Part shown: one piece after another, positions 1 through 11,830 of the stretch
Layout: the number at the start of each line of letters is the position of its first letter
Position numbering within the stretch: position 1 is the stretch's first letter
Source: Serilophus lunatus
Lineage: Eukaryota; Chordata; Aves; Passeriformes; Eurylaimidae
Length of the DNA stretch: 64,000 nt
NCBI GenBank assembly: GCA_013399895.1
Contig: VXBA01002640.1
Location: forward strand, 299,111-363,110
Reading direction: 5' to 3'
Notes under the pieces: model-generated
What the model saw: only the letters and a program-made list of their open reading frames with translations
What the model was told of the DNA's origin: nothing
Database searches by the model: none
Position numbers and translations under genes: made by a program

Positions 1-423
1 GGAACATTTCTCTTGTGAGAAATGATTTCTGCAATAAAGCCAAACAGCTTAGAGAAATCATTCCTAAATCCGGCAATATTTATTGACTTCTTGGAAATAT
101 AACTGTATTAGCTAGAGCAAGAGGAGAGGGGAAAACATATGTTTTAAGTAACTGGGAGGTCTCCAATAGACTGGTTTTAAACCTCAGCGTAACCCTCTAT
201 TTCATATGGATGCCCTGAACACTGGATCTTTCACTGGAGCAGGTGAAGCACACCAGCAATGAGCAGACCCCAATTCCTTTCCTCCATGGTGCCCCCGTCT
301 TCTCCAGCACATCTGATTTCCTCCAGCATGTTCTGTTCTTCCTCTAGCTGAGCCTTCTTCACTTTTCCTTCTTTCAAGGGAATTGGAAATACAATCTCAA
401 GATGTGCTTCCTACTGGATTGCC
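1..423. other. Non-genic sequence, left edge
   Basis: AT-rich sequence with no exon-like open frame, splice-bounded segment or recognisable repeat. Nothing is annotated here. Confidence 0.4.
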
Positions 424-680
424 TCAGAAAGGACCGTAAAGCTCATCTAGTTCCAACTCCCTGCAGAGACACCTTCCACCAGACCAGGTTGCTCCAAGCC
501 CCGTCCAACCTGCCCCTGAACACTTCCAGGGATGGGGCAGCTACAGCTTCTCTGGGCAAACTGTGCCAGAGCTTCACCACCCCCACAGAGAAAAATTTCT
601 TCCCAATATTCCATCTGTCCTCTGTCAATTTAAAGCCATTCCCCCTTTTCCTGCACATCCAGGTCCCTGTCAATGATCTT
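424..680 (-). mobile_element. CR1 LINE 3' fragment
   Basis: Read on the minus strand, this has the typical CR1 3' region order: a block for the front part with the runs around 'aatttcttcc', then 'ccatccctgg' and the 'ttggatggggcttgg'-like stretch, ending toward the 'agctcatcta' segment at the left. It is diverged and lacks a clear 3' tail. No coding potential for the reverse transcriptase remains, so this is a dead 5'-truncated copy. Confidence 0.7.
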
Positions 681-2116
681 GTGGCTGTCTGAGCTCTCTT
701 CCCACCATGGCACAGCTGCTCCACAGGCGTCTGCCCTCAAACCCTCCATCTCTCAACCTGGCTAACAAGGTGCCAGCAGAAAGGCCAAAGGCATTTGCTT
801 GGTCACTGCAGGTGACCACAGACCTGCCACTTAGGTGGTGTAAAGTGGCTGAGCTGTCACAGGCCCAAAATAACTATTTGAACTTGGAGTTGCTGTTAAC
901 ACACATTGAACCAAATGTGGGCTCTCCAGACCCTGTCACTCACTCACCCTTCCAGGCGCTCCCAGAACCACTGTCTGAGGAGGAACATGGAGCTGTAGGT
1001 GTCTGCAGCTTCAGACCACCGAAGAAGGAGAAACAGGAATGTCAAATATCCCAGTTCTCTGAATATACAAGCCCAAATAAGGCCTAGATGCCAGGAGAGC
1101 TCACACAAGGCTGATCGACCAAGTTTGGGCAAATGTGATTCAGAGCTCCTCAATGCTGCAGATTTTGCCTTGCAGGATAAACTTCCTAATTCTGTGTCCA
1201 CTTATTCCTGTTTGAAGAGGAATCTGTGGAACCTCCATCTGTGTGTCAGCCCCAACTGCTTGTTTGAGGGACTATGCATTTGGAGAAGTTCAGTAGTGAA
1301 CCAAAACCATAGTTTCTACAAGGCAAGTAAGTCGTGAAACTATAAAAAATTCAACAAAGCCCCCAAAATGGAATCACCATTTCCTGACAGGTTGGCATTG
1401 CTTGGCTACAAAAAAGAAGACAGACACCTTGGAGATTTGTGTTACAGTTTCTGTGGGAAGTGGTGGAATTCCCCCAGATAATCCGCATTTGTCATCAATA
1501 ACCAGGTACAATAACGCATCAAAACTCAATTAAGCATTGTCCTACAGCAAAAATTGCTACAGAAGTGACATTTATTAATGTTCTGCTGTATTTACAGGTT
1601 GAACATAGTAAAACTCCAAAGTGAATTACCACTTGGCAGAAAGCACAGGAGTGCACATTAAATCTACATTTTGAATGGATGAATCTCTGCTAACATGAAT
1701 TATAAAAGCAGGAATTACATGTATGTTAGGAATTGTCTCAAAAGTCCCAAGCAAAAGGAAAAAAAAGGCCTTTGTTTTGCAAGGTAATGTCTTTATACAA
1801 AGTTGCAACATGATCTTTCAGTTTTACACTACCAACACGTGTTCCATGAAAACCCCTGGATAGCCCGAAAGGTAGGTAGTGCGAGAGGAAAGTTTACTAC
1901 AATACCAAGAATACAGACTGTTAAAAATTAACACTTGTGCCACCTCTGAGTAATCCCCCCTCCCAATGACACCTTGGGACCTGGGCCACAGCGACCCCTT
2001 TCCCTCCAAAGGCAGCACAGGTGGTGCTGGATTGCAGGTGTGCAGCCACTGTGCTGCTGTCACTTCAACTCTTGAGATCATCCCTTCACCGCCGGCACGC
2101 GCGGCCGGACAGGACA
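681..2116. other. Non-genic sequence
   Basis: No exon, RNA gene or clear repeat could be supported. The open frames of 60-126 codons here lack splice context and family resemblance, and overlap on both strands. Confidence 0.4.
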
Positions 2117-2632
2117 GGGTGGATGTGGGCTGGACAGGACACAGTGTACACAGGCTGGACAGGACACGGCGTACGTACACAGGCTGTACAGGATGTGCTG
2201 TCACACAGGCTGTACAGACACACTGTACACAGGCTGTACAGGACGTGACATCCATGGGCTGTACAGGACATGGCGTTCCATGGGCTGTACAGGTTACAGC
2301 CTATGCTGGCTGGACAGGACATGGTGTTCCATGGGCTGTACAGGACATGGTGTACGTGGGTGGTACAGGACATGGAAGACACAGGCTGTGTGGAATGTGG
2401 CACACGTGGGCTGTACAGGACACTGCATACAGAGGATGTACAGGACACAGCATTCGTGGGCTGTACAGGACGTGGCACACGTGGACTGTATAGGATGTGA
2501 TGTTACACAGGACAAGGTGCACACGGGCTGTACAGCCTGTGGCATGACTGGATTATCCAGGACAAGGTGTACACGGGCTGTACAGGATGTGTGGCACACA
2601 GCATCCATGGGCTGTACAGCACACACGGAGCC
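2117..2632. repeat. 25-bp minisatellite, about 20 copies
   Basis: About twenty imperfect tandem units, mostly 24-26 bp, each opening with the core 'ggctgtacaggac' and continuing with a variable part such as 'atggtgttccatg' or 'gtggcacacgtg'. The core includes the 8-bp palindrome CTGTACAG. The consensus has few stops in any frame and the unit is not a multiple of three, so overlapping open frames of 130-175 codons appear on both strands. These are a by-product of the repeat. Copy-to-copy variation is high, which suggests an old array rather than a recently homogenised one. Confidence 0.9.
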
Positions 2633-2891
2633 CAAGCAGCTCCCAGGCTGGAGGAGGAAATAAAGCAAGCCTGGCCCCTGCTGGCCCCAGGGATGGCTCA
2701 TGCTACCAAATCACAACAAACTATCGCTGTAAGGCTTTATTAGCACGTCACAGACTCAACTGCAATAGCTGTTTCAAACATTAGCCACTAATGATTCAAC
2801 AATTACAGAATTCTGCATTAATTATTAAAATTTTACACCTAAAAACAAATAGAAAGAAATGCTTCTCCTTTTTTCTTTTTCCAACAGTACT

Positions 2892-2905
2892 TTTATTTAT
2901 TTATT
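2892..2905 (-). other. Overlapping polyadenylation signals
   Basis: On the minus strand three AATAAA hexamers overlap here. They lie 14-29 nt after the TAA of the candidate terminal exon at 2919-3022 and about 2.1 kb past the NDFIP1 stop. They could end either transcript. The site is read from sequence only. Confidence 0.5.
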
Positions 2906-2918
2906 TTAAAGCAGGTGA

Positions 2919-3022
2919 TTATTTTTTCTTCTGCTCCAGAGCCTTGATTCGCTTCCTGCAGGTGTCCTGCTGCTTCTTGGGAGGGAATTCACTAATGCAG
3001 GAAGACATTTGCCAGAAAACAT
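2919..3022 (-). CDS. Candidate unassigned or alternative terminal coding exon
   Basis: On the minus strand a pyrimidine-rich tract and AG (ccttctccaacag) precede an open stretch that ends in TAA and is followed closely by tandem AATAAA signals. In the frame that starts after two bases it encodes VFWQMSSCISEFPP, then KKQQDTCRKRIKALEQKKK, then stop: a basic, lysine-rich C-terminus. I do not recognise the family. The entry phase (two bases completing a codon) is the one left by NDFIP1 exon 6, so splicing 5629 to 3022 would replace the normal last exon in frame and remove the end of the third membrane segment. It could instead be the last exon of another gene, or chance. No further upstream exon of a separate gene was found. 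Confidence 0.33.
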
Positions 3023-3060
3023 CTGTTGGAGAAGGATATTGAACACCGAAACTATAGTCA

Positions 3061-4969
3061 GAGTGTTATTTTGGAAAACAGAAGGATGTCCTTCACACAG
3101 AGCACAGGATGTCTAAAGACTTATGAAGTATCTCAGCACACAATGACATGACTCCAGCAAAGTGCTCAGGAGTCAGTGCATATTTTATGGGATAATATCA
3201 AGATCGTGTCCATTACTGCACACACAGGTGGAATAGTAAACACCATTTCCATTGGATTCATTTCACCAGGCTGTATTTTATGTTTTGCACAAATCACTCC
3301 CCTCCTTTTTTTTCTAAAAATGATTCCTGCTCTAATATTAAAATTCTCATTCAATGTGCTCTTCTCATCATGTCCTGCAGAGGAAATCTCATCTTAAGAA
3401 CAATAATACACTAAAAATCAAAATCTTTTGTGGTTTCTTCACTCAGAATTTAGGACTTAAGATGTATTTTCAGGGGAATTGTCAAAGTTGTAATATTTAT
3501 GAATGACTCTGAACATTTATCTCAGTATATCTAAAAGAGAAAGTGCTTTTTGAAAGCTCTAAAATGGCACATAAATAAGAATTTAAACACTCGACACCTC
3601 CACCCTCACATGCAAGGAGTGAAGCAAGATCCCTAAAACTGTAATTTCAAATTCCAAACATAGGAAAACTCTGTGCAACAAGAAACCATACAGTTCTTTC
3701 AATAAACGAAAAATAAAGCTTTGGTAAAGAAGCAAAATTTTAAAGAAATTGTTCATTGAGACAAATTACAGATAATAAAGCTGATTTTAAAAGCTCACAC
3801 TACGTGATCATACAGCTGGGGAAAATAAACCCTCTGGTGACTCAGCAGGAATCAGAAAGGATATTACAAATCCTGGAGGAGGCCATAAACCAGAACTTTG
3901 TTAAACAGAAGTGAAACTTGTAAATAAATTGACTGAACTATTTTTACACACTATCAGCAGCAGAAAACACTGCACAAAGGCTGTTTTGTGCTGCTGGTTC
4001 TCCTGACAGACTAGAAATGAAGCAGAATCTTGGGCAATTTGCAGTTTCTAATAAAAGGAAAATGCATTTGGAAAACCAAGGCTGAGTTTTAAAATCTGAA
4101 CCATTTCATGACATTCAATTTAAAGCTGGAGTTGGTTTGCTTTCTTTATACCACTGTCCCAGCTGCAATAGCTTCTGTCTTGGGGAAATGAGTGTTATTA
4201 TGATATTTCTAAAGGGAGCATCATGTTGCATTCCCCAGCTGGGAAACAACCTATTCCAGGATTTCCTTCCCCTCGGGGAGGGACAGTTAATGCCAGGCCA
4301 TTATCTGCTGTGAGCAGGAAATTATGCTACAAGGGTTCAGCTACTTAAGCCTCCTCCTTTAAAGCCCCATTAAGGCAGTAAGGCTGAGGTTCAGCATTAA
4401 ATCAAAAGACTTGCAGGCACTCAGGTGTTTGAAAGATGCTCAGGCAGGACGGTGTGTTCAGGTGGGAGGGGTTTTTGGGCAGCAAAGGTGTTCAAGAATG
4501 TTATTTCTTCAGGAACTTGGCAGCAATTTCAAAGAGCAGGCAGAATTCAGACAAATTGCTCTTTCTGGGCCAGTAGCCAAAGGCACTGGCACATCCCTCT
4601 AACAACATTTTGTGACCTTTACTTGTGTTTAGGACACACCACGTGTTTTGGTCATGTGATTAACTCTGAAAGACACACTTGCCAAATGCAGAGCAATACC
4701 AGGGGGCAGAGACTTGCAATATCTGCTAGTCATAGATTCAAATGAATATACAACTCCTCACAGTAAAAACTCAGGGAGAAATAAATGTCAAGGATTCCTC
4801 TGCTCCCCACCAAGTCATAGACACGGGGGCTGGGTATGGGATACCAGGAAACAACTGTTCCTTGCTGCCTTGTGTACTAAAAATATTAAAGCAAAGTCTG
4901 GCCTAAAAGAGTTTCTAAATAGAGTTAAAAACAATGTAGATCAAATTCAGGAAAGTAGAAAGTTTACCT
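3061..4969 (-). other. Probable NDFIP1 3' untranslated region or downstream flank
   Basis: AT-rich sequence directly after the NDFIP1 stop codon. No AATAAA was noticed on the minus strand before 2905, so the 3' UTR may be about 2 kb long, but its end cannot be fixed from sequence. No other exon was found. Confidence 0.35.
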
Positions 4970-7900
4970 TTAGTAAATAAAGAGAACTCTGGTTCTGGGG
5001 AGAGTGGAAAAAGTGTCTGGCATCTTCCTAACCTTTGCATAATTAATAAATCCTCTGAGAAACAGCAGAAAACCTGGAGAGAAAAGACACAGTTGTCCAG
5101 TTAACACAGATGTTGCTTCTACAGTGAAAGAGGGAGCAGCTGAACTCCCCTTAACCAGTACAGAGATAACTCATTATTGGTTTGCACAACCACTAATTGC
5201 ATACAATAATGATTTTTGGTAGCAATGACACCTAATCTTTCCATTTCAGGCAATTTCAAAACCAAACTTCCCTTGGGCAATCACAAAACTTTTGACTCCA
5301 AATGAGATCCTGTCACTCCCAAAGCAAGAAAAAGAAAATAAAACCAGGTAGACGACAACCCACTCTTCCATTTAAGAAGTAAGAACAGATACAACACCAG
5401 TTACAAGCACTGATCTTAACTTCTTCTGGATGATAACCAGGATGCTGCCACCAAGAAATAGCAACAGAAGGACAGTGTTTTCATGTAGCTTTAAAACCTG
5501 AAGACATTCAGTAAGGTGAGTTTTGAGGGTTACATTCAGCTGTACATTTACACACACATATTTAATAGCCAGGAAAGCTGTGCTTTTCCTGCAGGGAAGA
5601 AAGTATCTTCCCTCCCCAAAACACTCACCTAGTACAAGGAAGACCCACCAAAGCCAATACTGACCATCAAAGTAACCAGGAAAATAGGTGGAGAACTGAA
5701 ACACAAACAAAACGATACAGGTTAGATCACTTGGAAATTTCTGATTCCAAGTCTCTTCACACCAATTTCAGCAATAACCGGATCAATGCTGCACACAAGA
5801 GACCTCATGGAATGCTACATTTCACCAGCTGCACAGACTGCCCAACTCTAACAAGGGGAATGGGACAGATTCAATACCCAGCCATAAACTCTGGCAATCG
5901 GTGGAGCACAAAGACACTACTGGGCAAATATTCTTATTTTAACTTGTGTCCTTGATGCTCATAAACCATATCTACAGTTTCTGCAAGGGAAGAGCAGGCT
6001 TGCAGCAGTGCACCATGTTCATTACATTGTAAGGTTGGATGGTATACCCATAGATCTGTGGAACCCTCTGACAAGGTTTTCTGTTGGGAAAATTACTGTA
6101 TATTGAATGAAAGGCACCAACACTATTGAAGCAGAGAAGTTCACTGTGCCAGTGGTAAATATAATATAATTTCTTTATTTTCCTTCTAGTCAAGTTTAAG
6201 AACCTAACAAAATGTAAACTTGTTATCAAAGTCTAATCAAATCTAATGTCACTTCCGTCACAGCTCTTAATCCAGAAAATAGTTCTTAACACCATTGTTA
6301 GAAGATGGCCCCAAAAAGCTTCACTGTCTACAGAAAAAGTTAACAGATACTGTATTTATAAACTAGAATTCCCAGCCCCAAAAGATGAAGTATGAAGTGA
6401 CAGTCTAACACTAATGTTCTCTCCTTCTACTTATGCACAGCTAATGAGCTTCTCTGCTTGAAATTCTACCTTTCAGACTGAGATGTCTGTGTGCCATCAT
6501 TTCATGGGCTCCAAGTGATTTCCTGATGGAAGTATTTTCTTCCAATTCCTTCAAAAATACTCAACTAGAAGAACAGCAGTTTCCTCCTGGTTCCCTCCTC
6601 CTGTGCTGCACCAGAGGGCACCAGAGGGCTTCTCCCACTGCAAATCTCATCAGCTATCCCACATTTTAGAGAACTTATTTACTTCCAGAGGAGCGTCTAA
6701 GGAACCTCAGACTGCAGAGGCACATCCCTGTGCAGATGGCAGGGCTGGCTTTACCTGGGTAAAGGTTTTACATGGCTCAGACCACTGCTGCTGCTCAGCA
6801 CACAACCACATCCAATACAGTGGCTCTGTCAGGGAAAGCCACATTTAGAATGATCTCAGAGTGATCTGAATTGGGAGAGACCTTAAAGCTCATCTCCTCC
6901 CACCCCTCTGCCACAGGCATGGACACCTGCCACTAGACCAGGTCATTCCAAGCCCTCTTCAGCCTGGCACTGAACACTTCCAGGGATGCAGCATCCACAA
7001 CATATACCTGGCCGTGCAATCTTTATTTTTTTTTACTACAACAGTAATTCCAGCATATGAACAGGACAGAATCATGAAAAAGCTCTGTTCTTATTGAAGA
7101 AGTGGCTCAAAATTATTTAATTATAAAACCCTAGATTTATTATTAACTTCAATATAAGGGAGATAAAAACAGCCTGGGGGAAAAGAGTATCAGTGTCTGC
7201 GTATGTTGTTTTGCACCACACAGCTTACCCTGACAATGAGGATCCACTTAATGAGAGACAGACCAAATCCAGAAATGGCCCCATATCGTCCTGCAGCTGA
7301 AGTAGTCAGACAGAAAGACAGGAAAAATCCAATCCAGTTGAAGAGGAATGCCACTGAGAAAGCAGGAGAAAAGCAAGCAGGTCAAGACATCTTTATATTA
7401 CAAGGAACAAAAAAATAAAAAAATCAAAAACCCTTTGCACATCGTTTTTTCCTGGTGCTACATAAACATAAGTGTGACCCAAACTATTTTGGGTCACTGC
7501 TTAAAAAAAAAGTTCATCCCATCATGTACTTACTGAAGAAAGTCAGCATGAAAATGCCATCATTTCCTATCCTCAGCTGGTCAGTGTCATCAAAATCATC
7601 CCGTGCCACAAAGTCATCATCCTGCAAATCAGAGGGAGAGACCACATGGAGGATATAAGTCAGTCCAGTCCCAGTTCTGTGTGTGCCTCTTCAGGAAAGG
7701 GCTGGAATCCTAAATCTCAAAAGGCTAACAATGCAAGCGGGAAAAAAATCCTGCTTCTCACCCTGAGATGATGCAGGACATGAAATATTATCTACACAGT
7801 ATTTATTTTTAGCACAGTCAAGATCCAGCAAGTCCTTCTCACTGTAAAGAATTCTTCTACTCAACAAAAAATTATCATCTCAGCAAGGAATTTGGCTTCT

Positions 7901-9443
7901 ATGAAGGAGTATAATGAGCAGTGAGCATCTAATGCTAGCAGGAGTGAAGAAATTTGATAAACAAGAAATAATGTTGGAAAAACAAACAAAAATAATTCTG
8001 ACAGAATGGTCTTATCATCCTTGTATCATCCACACTGACCTCTGGAAAAGTCAACTAAGTAAGCAGCAGGAGTACCAAGGGTAGATATGCCAGATAGCTG
8101 AAGAATTAATACTAAATCTTTTTAAAAAGAGACAAACAAAATAAAAAATATAGTGACAGTGCATAGGACTGTAGTACAAACCCTCTGTCATCATGCCAAG
8201 CTAATCTGGATAGCACATGCTGGTATTACTGACATATCTGACATCATCACAGTGCTCAGAGGAAAATTACAAAGAAAAAAAAATGGCCACAGACTCTCAT
8301 GAGTGTGTAATATCACCACTTCAGAGAGTTTAAAAAAACACACACAAAAAAACCAACACAAAACAAAAGAGTCACAGAATGTGATGGGCAGAAATCAAGA
8401 AATTCTACCCTGGAAATGCAGGGACATCCAGAAATGCAGGGACCCCCAGGCAGGCAGGTGCACTCACCCTCCCAGGAACCAAGGGAATGGTGGCTTCAGC
8501 CTTGGTTCTCTCTGCCTCGTCATAACTGGGCAGTGTGGTGGCCACGTTGTACGACGGCGGCTTCGGGAATCCTGACTCATCCTTGTAGTCAAAATAAGCT
8601 GCACAAAAAACAGTTATTTAAAGGTAACTTGTCAGTTCCTTGAGAACACCACGTTGGGAACAAGAAGTGTTCCAGGTGACTTCAAACAACCCAACGCCCC
8701 AGGCTGCTGAAGACTGTCCCCTCCTGTCCCCTTCCCAGCCTTCCAGCCTCTTGCCAAAACATTAAGTGAAAAGCACAGGAGGACCTTTTGTAACATCAAG
8801 CAATCCACAAAACACTACTTGAACATGCCTGGCTGTACTTATGTTTAAAAAAACACCACATGCTGTGTCTCTCCTGACTTGGATACTCAGAAATCCTTGT
8901 ATTCCCAAATCCAAGTGGTTATTAAGTGGTTATTAAAGTTATTAGTGACATAACAGAAGAATGATTCAGAAGTACAATCCTTATGATCTAGTCCTTAGTT
9001 AGAGAAAAGTGCAGAAGAGTGAATGCTTTAAATGCTTTTAAGTAACAAGTCCTTTTGGGAAGGGACACAGCATCATCCAAATGCCAAATAATGAGAGGGG
9101 AACCACAAATCCTCACAGCACTTAGATTTTTAACTGTCTTCAATTTACTGAGAACACTGTGAACTGTAACTTGAACACCCCTCGATAGGATGACATCAGA
9201 CGAACGCAGCCAAAATGCATCTCCTATACCACAAGTACCAAAAGGCTCTCTGGATCAATTCTGATCTCTGCAGCCTGGGAAGTGCCAGCCATTGATGAGG
9301 AGAGCAATTAACAACTGCAGAGCAAACCCAAGCCCTTTCCTTCCAGGTAAATTACCTGTGTTCTCTGCAGAAATGCTGCTGTAGGGTGGAGGGGCATCGC
9401 TCACCACCGGCGTGGTCTCACCCGGCTCCTCTTCATTCTGCAG
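4970..9443 (-). CDS. NDFIP1: NEDD4 family-interacting protein 1 (exons 2-7; exon 1 missing)
   Basis: Adaptor that recruits and activates NEDD4-family HECT ubiquitin ligases (ITCH, NEDD4, NEDD4L) on Golgi and endosomal membranes. Exons, in transcript order: 9443-9356, 8598-8468, 7621-7534, 7353-7229, 5695-5629, 5073-4970; all have AG/GT borders and phases join without a break. They encode 200 residues, from LQNEEEPGETTPVV to LPRTRVLFIY. Visible features: a PPPY motif in exon 2, a PPSY in exon 3 and a related LPSY nearby, all WW-domain ligands; an acidic linker; then three hydrophobic membrane segments in exons 4-5, 5 and 6-7. The family is about 221 residues, so only the first ~21 are absent. 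They should come from exon 1 at the CpG island near 17.6 kb, where an assembly gap sits. CR1 copies and long AT-rich introns separate the exons. Confidence 0.93.
6847..7012 (-). mobile_element. CR1 LINE 3' fragment
   Basis: Minus-strand CR1 3' end: on the plus strand it reads 'gggagagaccttaaagctcatc', then the 'ccactagaccaggtcattccaagcc' and 'aacacttccagggatg' blocks. It lies in NDFIP1 intron 5. Confidence 0.75.
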
Positions 9444-10523
9444 CTGAACAGACCCACACACACGGTGTTAAGGGGGTTTCTTGAGTGCTGTTACATCACC
9501 CCTGCAGCTTTAATTGTACATCACAGAGTCTTCTGGAAGGAGCCTGTTCTGCAGCACCACGGGGCACTAAGCAGCTACTCGGCCTCCTTCCAAATGATCA
9601 ACATGCCATCTCAGTTTTAATGGGGTTTCAAATCCCCCCCTCGCACACCTGGATTCCAACAGAGCACAGCACTCAGCTTTCCAGTACCTTGCCGTTCCCC
9701 TGGCACTTCCTCAGCTCCCACTGCTTAGGAACTGCAGTTGCATCTGTTTTAGTCAAAGGAACACCATGAGATACCCAGCAAAAGACTCCATTGCTGCCTG
9801 TGGCTTTGTTAAGGAAGTGTTTTTTCCATGGATACATTACATAATGATGCACGTAAGTATGAATTTTGCCATTTCCCTTCAACCTTTCACACTGCATGAC
9901 TGAAAAGGAGATGGTTTATTTTGTGCACTGTGCTTCCCACAGGCTCTGTATAAATAACCATGGAGCTATCACGGGTACAGTGTCACTTGCACGAGGCAGG
10001 TGAGCCAGGCTGGCTTTGATCAGGGAAACAGCAGTACCAGGCCAACAATTCAAAGCAGAACATACCAGAAAGGAGGTTACAGCTGCCATCTTATTTTTAA
10101 CTTCTTTCCATTTCTCATTATCTCATCAGCAGTCGCTGAGGTTTTCTGCAGAACAACACCTCACCTTAAGAAAGCACCTTGGGACTGAATCACTGGCCCG
10201 AACAGGAGGTACTGCCCTTGTTTGCAACCACCACTGAACAACATCTCCTTGAGCTTTCCCTCCCACACACCCAAGCCAGTGCTCCCAAAGCCATCCATGA
10301 TACTTTGCTTCCTTTCCTTTGGAGGGACATGTTGCCATTCAAGTCCTTCCAGACCCAATGCAGCGGCTGAGGGAGTGGGAGTATGTTCTTATTTTACTTG
10401 TACATCTTATCAGGGAAAAATAAAACAAAGCAGCTCACACTTCTAAAAGCAGATTTTGGATATCCAACTCTTCTGTGTTTTGGGCTTTTATTTGTATTCA
10501 TTTTGCTGGTTAAGATCAAAGAT

Positions 10524-10690
10524 TACAGAATCCCAGGATGGTTTGGGTTGGAAGGGACCTGAAAGCTCATCTTGTTCCACCCCCTGTCATGGGCAGGCAG
10601 GGACACCTTCCACTATCCCAGGTTGCTCCAAACCCTGTCCAACCTGGCCTTGAGCACTTCCCTAGGATGGGGCAACCTGTGCCAGTAAAA
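10524..10690 (-). mobile_element. CR1 LINE 3' fragment
   Basis: Plus strand reads the reverse complement of a CR1 3' end: 'tttgggttggaagggacct', a 'gctcatcttgttcca' segment, then 'caccttccactatcccaggttgctcc'. The copy is little diverged compared with the one at 424-680. Confidence 0.85.
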
Positions 10691-11527
10691 GTCTATAATC
10701 TACAGCCTGTTCCAGATCAGACCATATCCACGTCCTCTGTGAAAGTCTGGGTTTAGCAGGTGACAACATGAGTGATTCAGGTCAAAGGGGTTGGCTGAGA
10801 GGGGGAAAAGGGAGGAAACAATACTGGGAAGCACTGGAAAAAAGTCAGAAGCACTGTCCAGCTGTATCAAAACAACAAAGCATCGCAGTCCTGCACTCTG
10901 ATTCATTATCAGTTGGAGCTTGCCTTGCTTCTCCAACAGACGCCACCAGCTTCTCATTTCCATTCACATTTTCCAAACAGGAGAGGTGGGAAAAAATAAG
11001 AGTGCTGGTCAGCCCCAAGCTTTCTGGTAAGAACTCCTCACAGACACAAAGCCGAGCCACTTCCTTGAAGAAGGAGAAATTCCGTGATCCGGATGAAAAT
11101 TTAATCCATGTTAGGGCAGGGGCAGCTCCCAGCACAGCTGCTGTGGCTGCCAGCAGGACACATCCAGAACACAGGTCCCCAGCCAGATGGGAACCAAGCA
11201 AATAATCCCTCCCTGTGTCCTGGGAGTGAAGCCACGGGTGTGGAGGTGGCAGGACCTGCCTCACCTGCAGCATCAATGAGCCCCAGGGCACCCAACAAGA
11301 CAAGAGAAGCTGCAGCAACTCCCACCACAGAGACTCATCTTGATACTCTCAAACCTGCTCACTCGGGGTGAGCCCCTCCCAGGGAACAAAAACGCCTTCT
11401 TTTACAAACCCCACAGCATTCAGGCATTAGAGGAAAATGCAAACTAACTTGTGAATTACTTGTCTACTAAGATATGCTTTAAAAATTTAAAAAAGAAACA
11501 GCACTACTGCAAAATTGCTGTTAGATT

Positions 11528-11588
11528 ATAGGTTGGACTTGATGATCTCTAAGGTCTCTTCCAACCTTGCTGATACTGTGGTACTGTG
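11528..11588 (+). mobile_element. CR1 LINE 3' tail fragment
   Basis: Short plus-strand CR1 end: 'ggttggacttgatgatctct', 'aaggtctcttccaacc', then the short direct repeat 'atactgtg/gtactgtg' typical of the CR1 8-bp tail. Confidence 0.75.
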
Positions 11589-11668
11589 AAAATCCAAAAC
11601 TACCCTGCACAGAGTACGAGGCGCAACCAAAGTGACACAGAAACACACAAACTACATGATTCAGTCTC

Positions 11669-11830
11669 CCAGAAAAGCTGTGGCTGCCCCATCCCTGGAA
11701 GTTCTCAAGACCAGGTTGGATAGGGCTTGGAGCAACCTGGGAGACTGGAAGGTGTCCCTGCCCATGGCAGGGGGTGGAACAAGATGAGCTTTCAGGTCCC
11801 TTTCAACGCAAACCATTCTGTGATTCCACA
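11669..11830 (+). mobile_element. CR1 LINE 3' fragment
   Basis: Plus-strand CR1 3' region from 'agaaaagctgtggctgcccc' through 'tgcccatggcagggggtgg' to the 'ggtccctttcaacgcaaacc' end and 'attctgtgattcc' tail. It is 80 bp from the previous fragment but belongs to a different subfamily, so two insertions are likely. Confidence 0.85.

Noticed and set aside
1966..2701. Overlapping open frames of 130-175 codons on both strands, rich in Cys, Trp and Gly
   Set aside because: They coincide with the 25-bp minisatellite; the unit shifts frame at each copy and the consensus lacks stops, so the openness is a repeat effect.
10768..11318. Open frames of 145 and 157 codons on opposite strands
   Set aside because: In NDFIP1 intron 1, mutually overlapping, no recognised family and no splice context.
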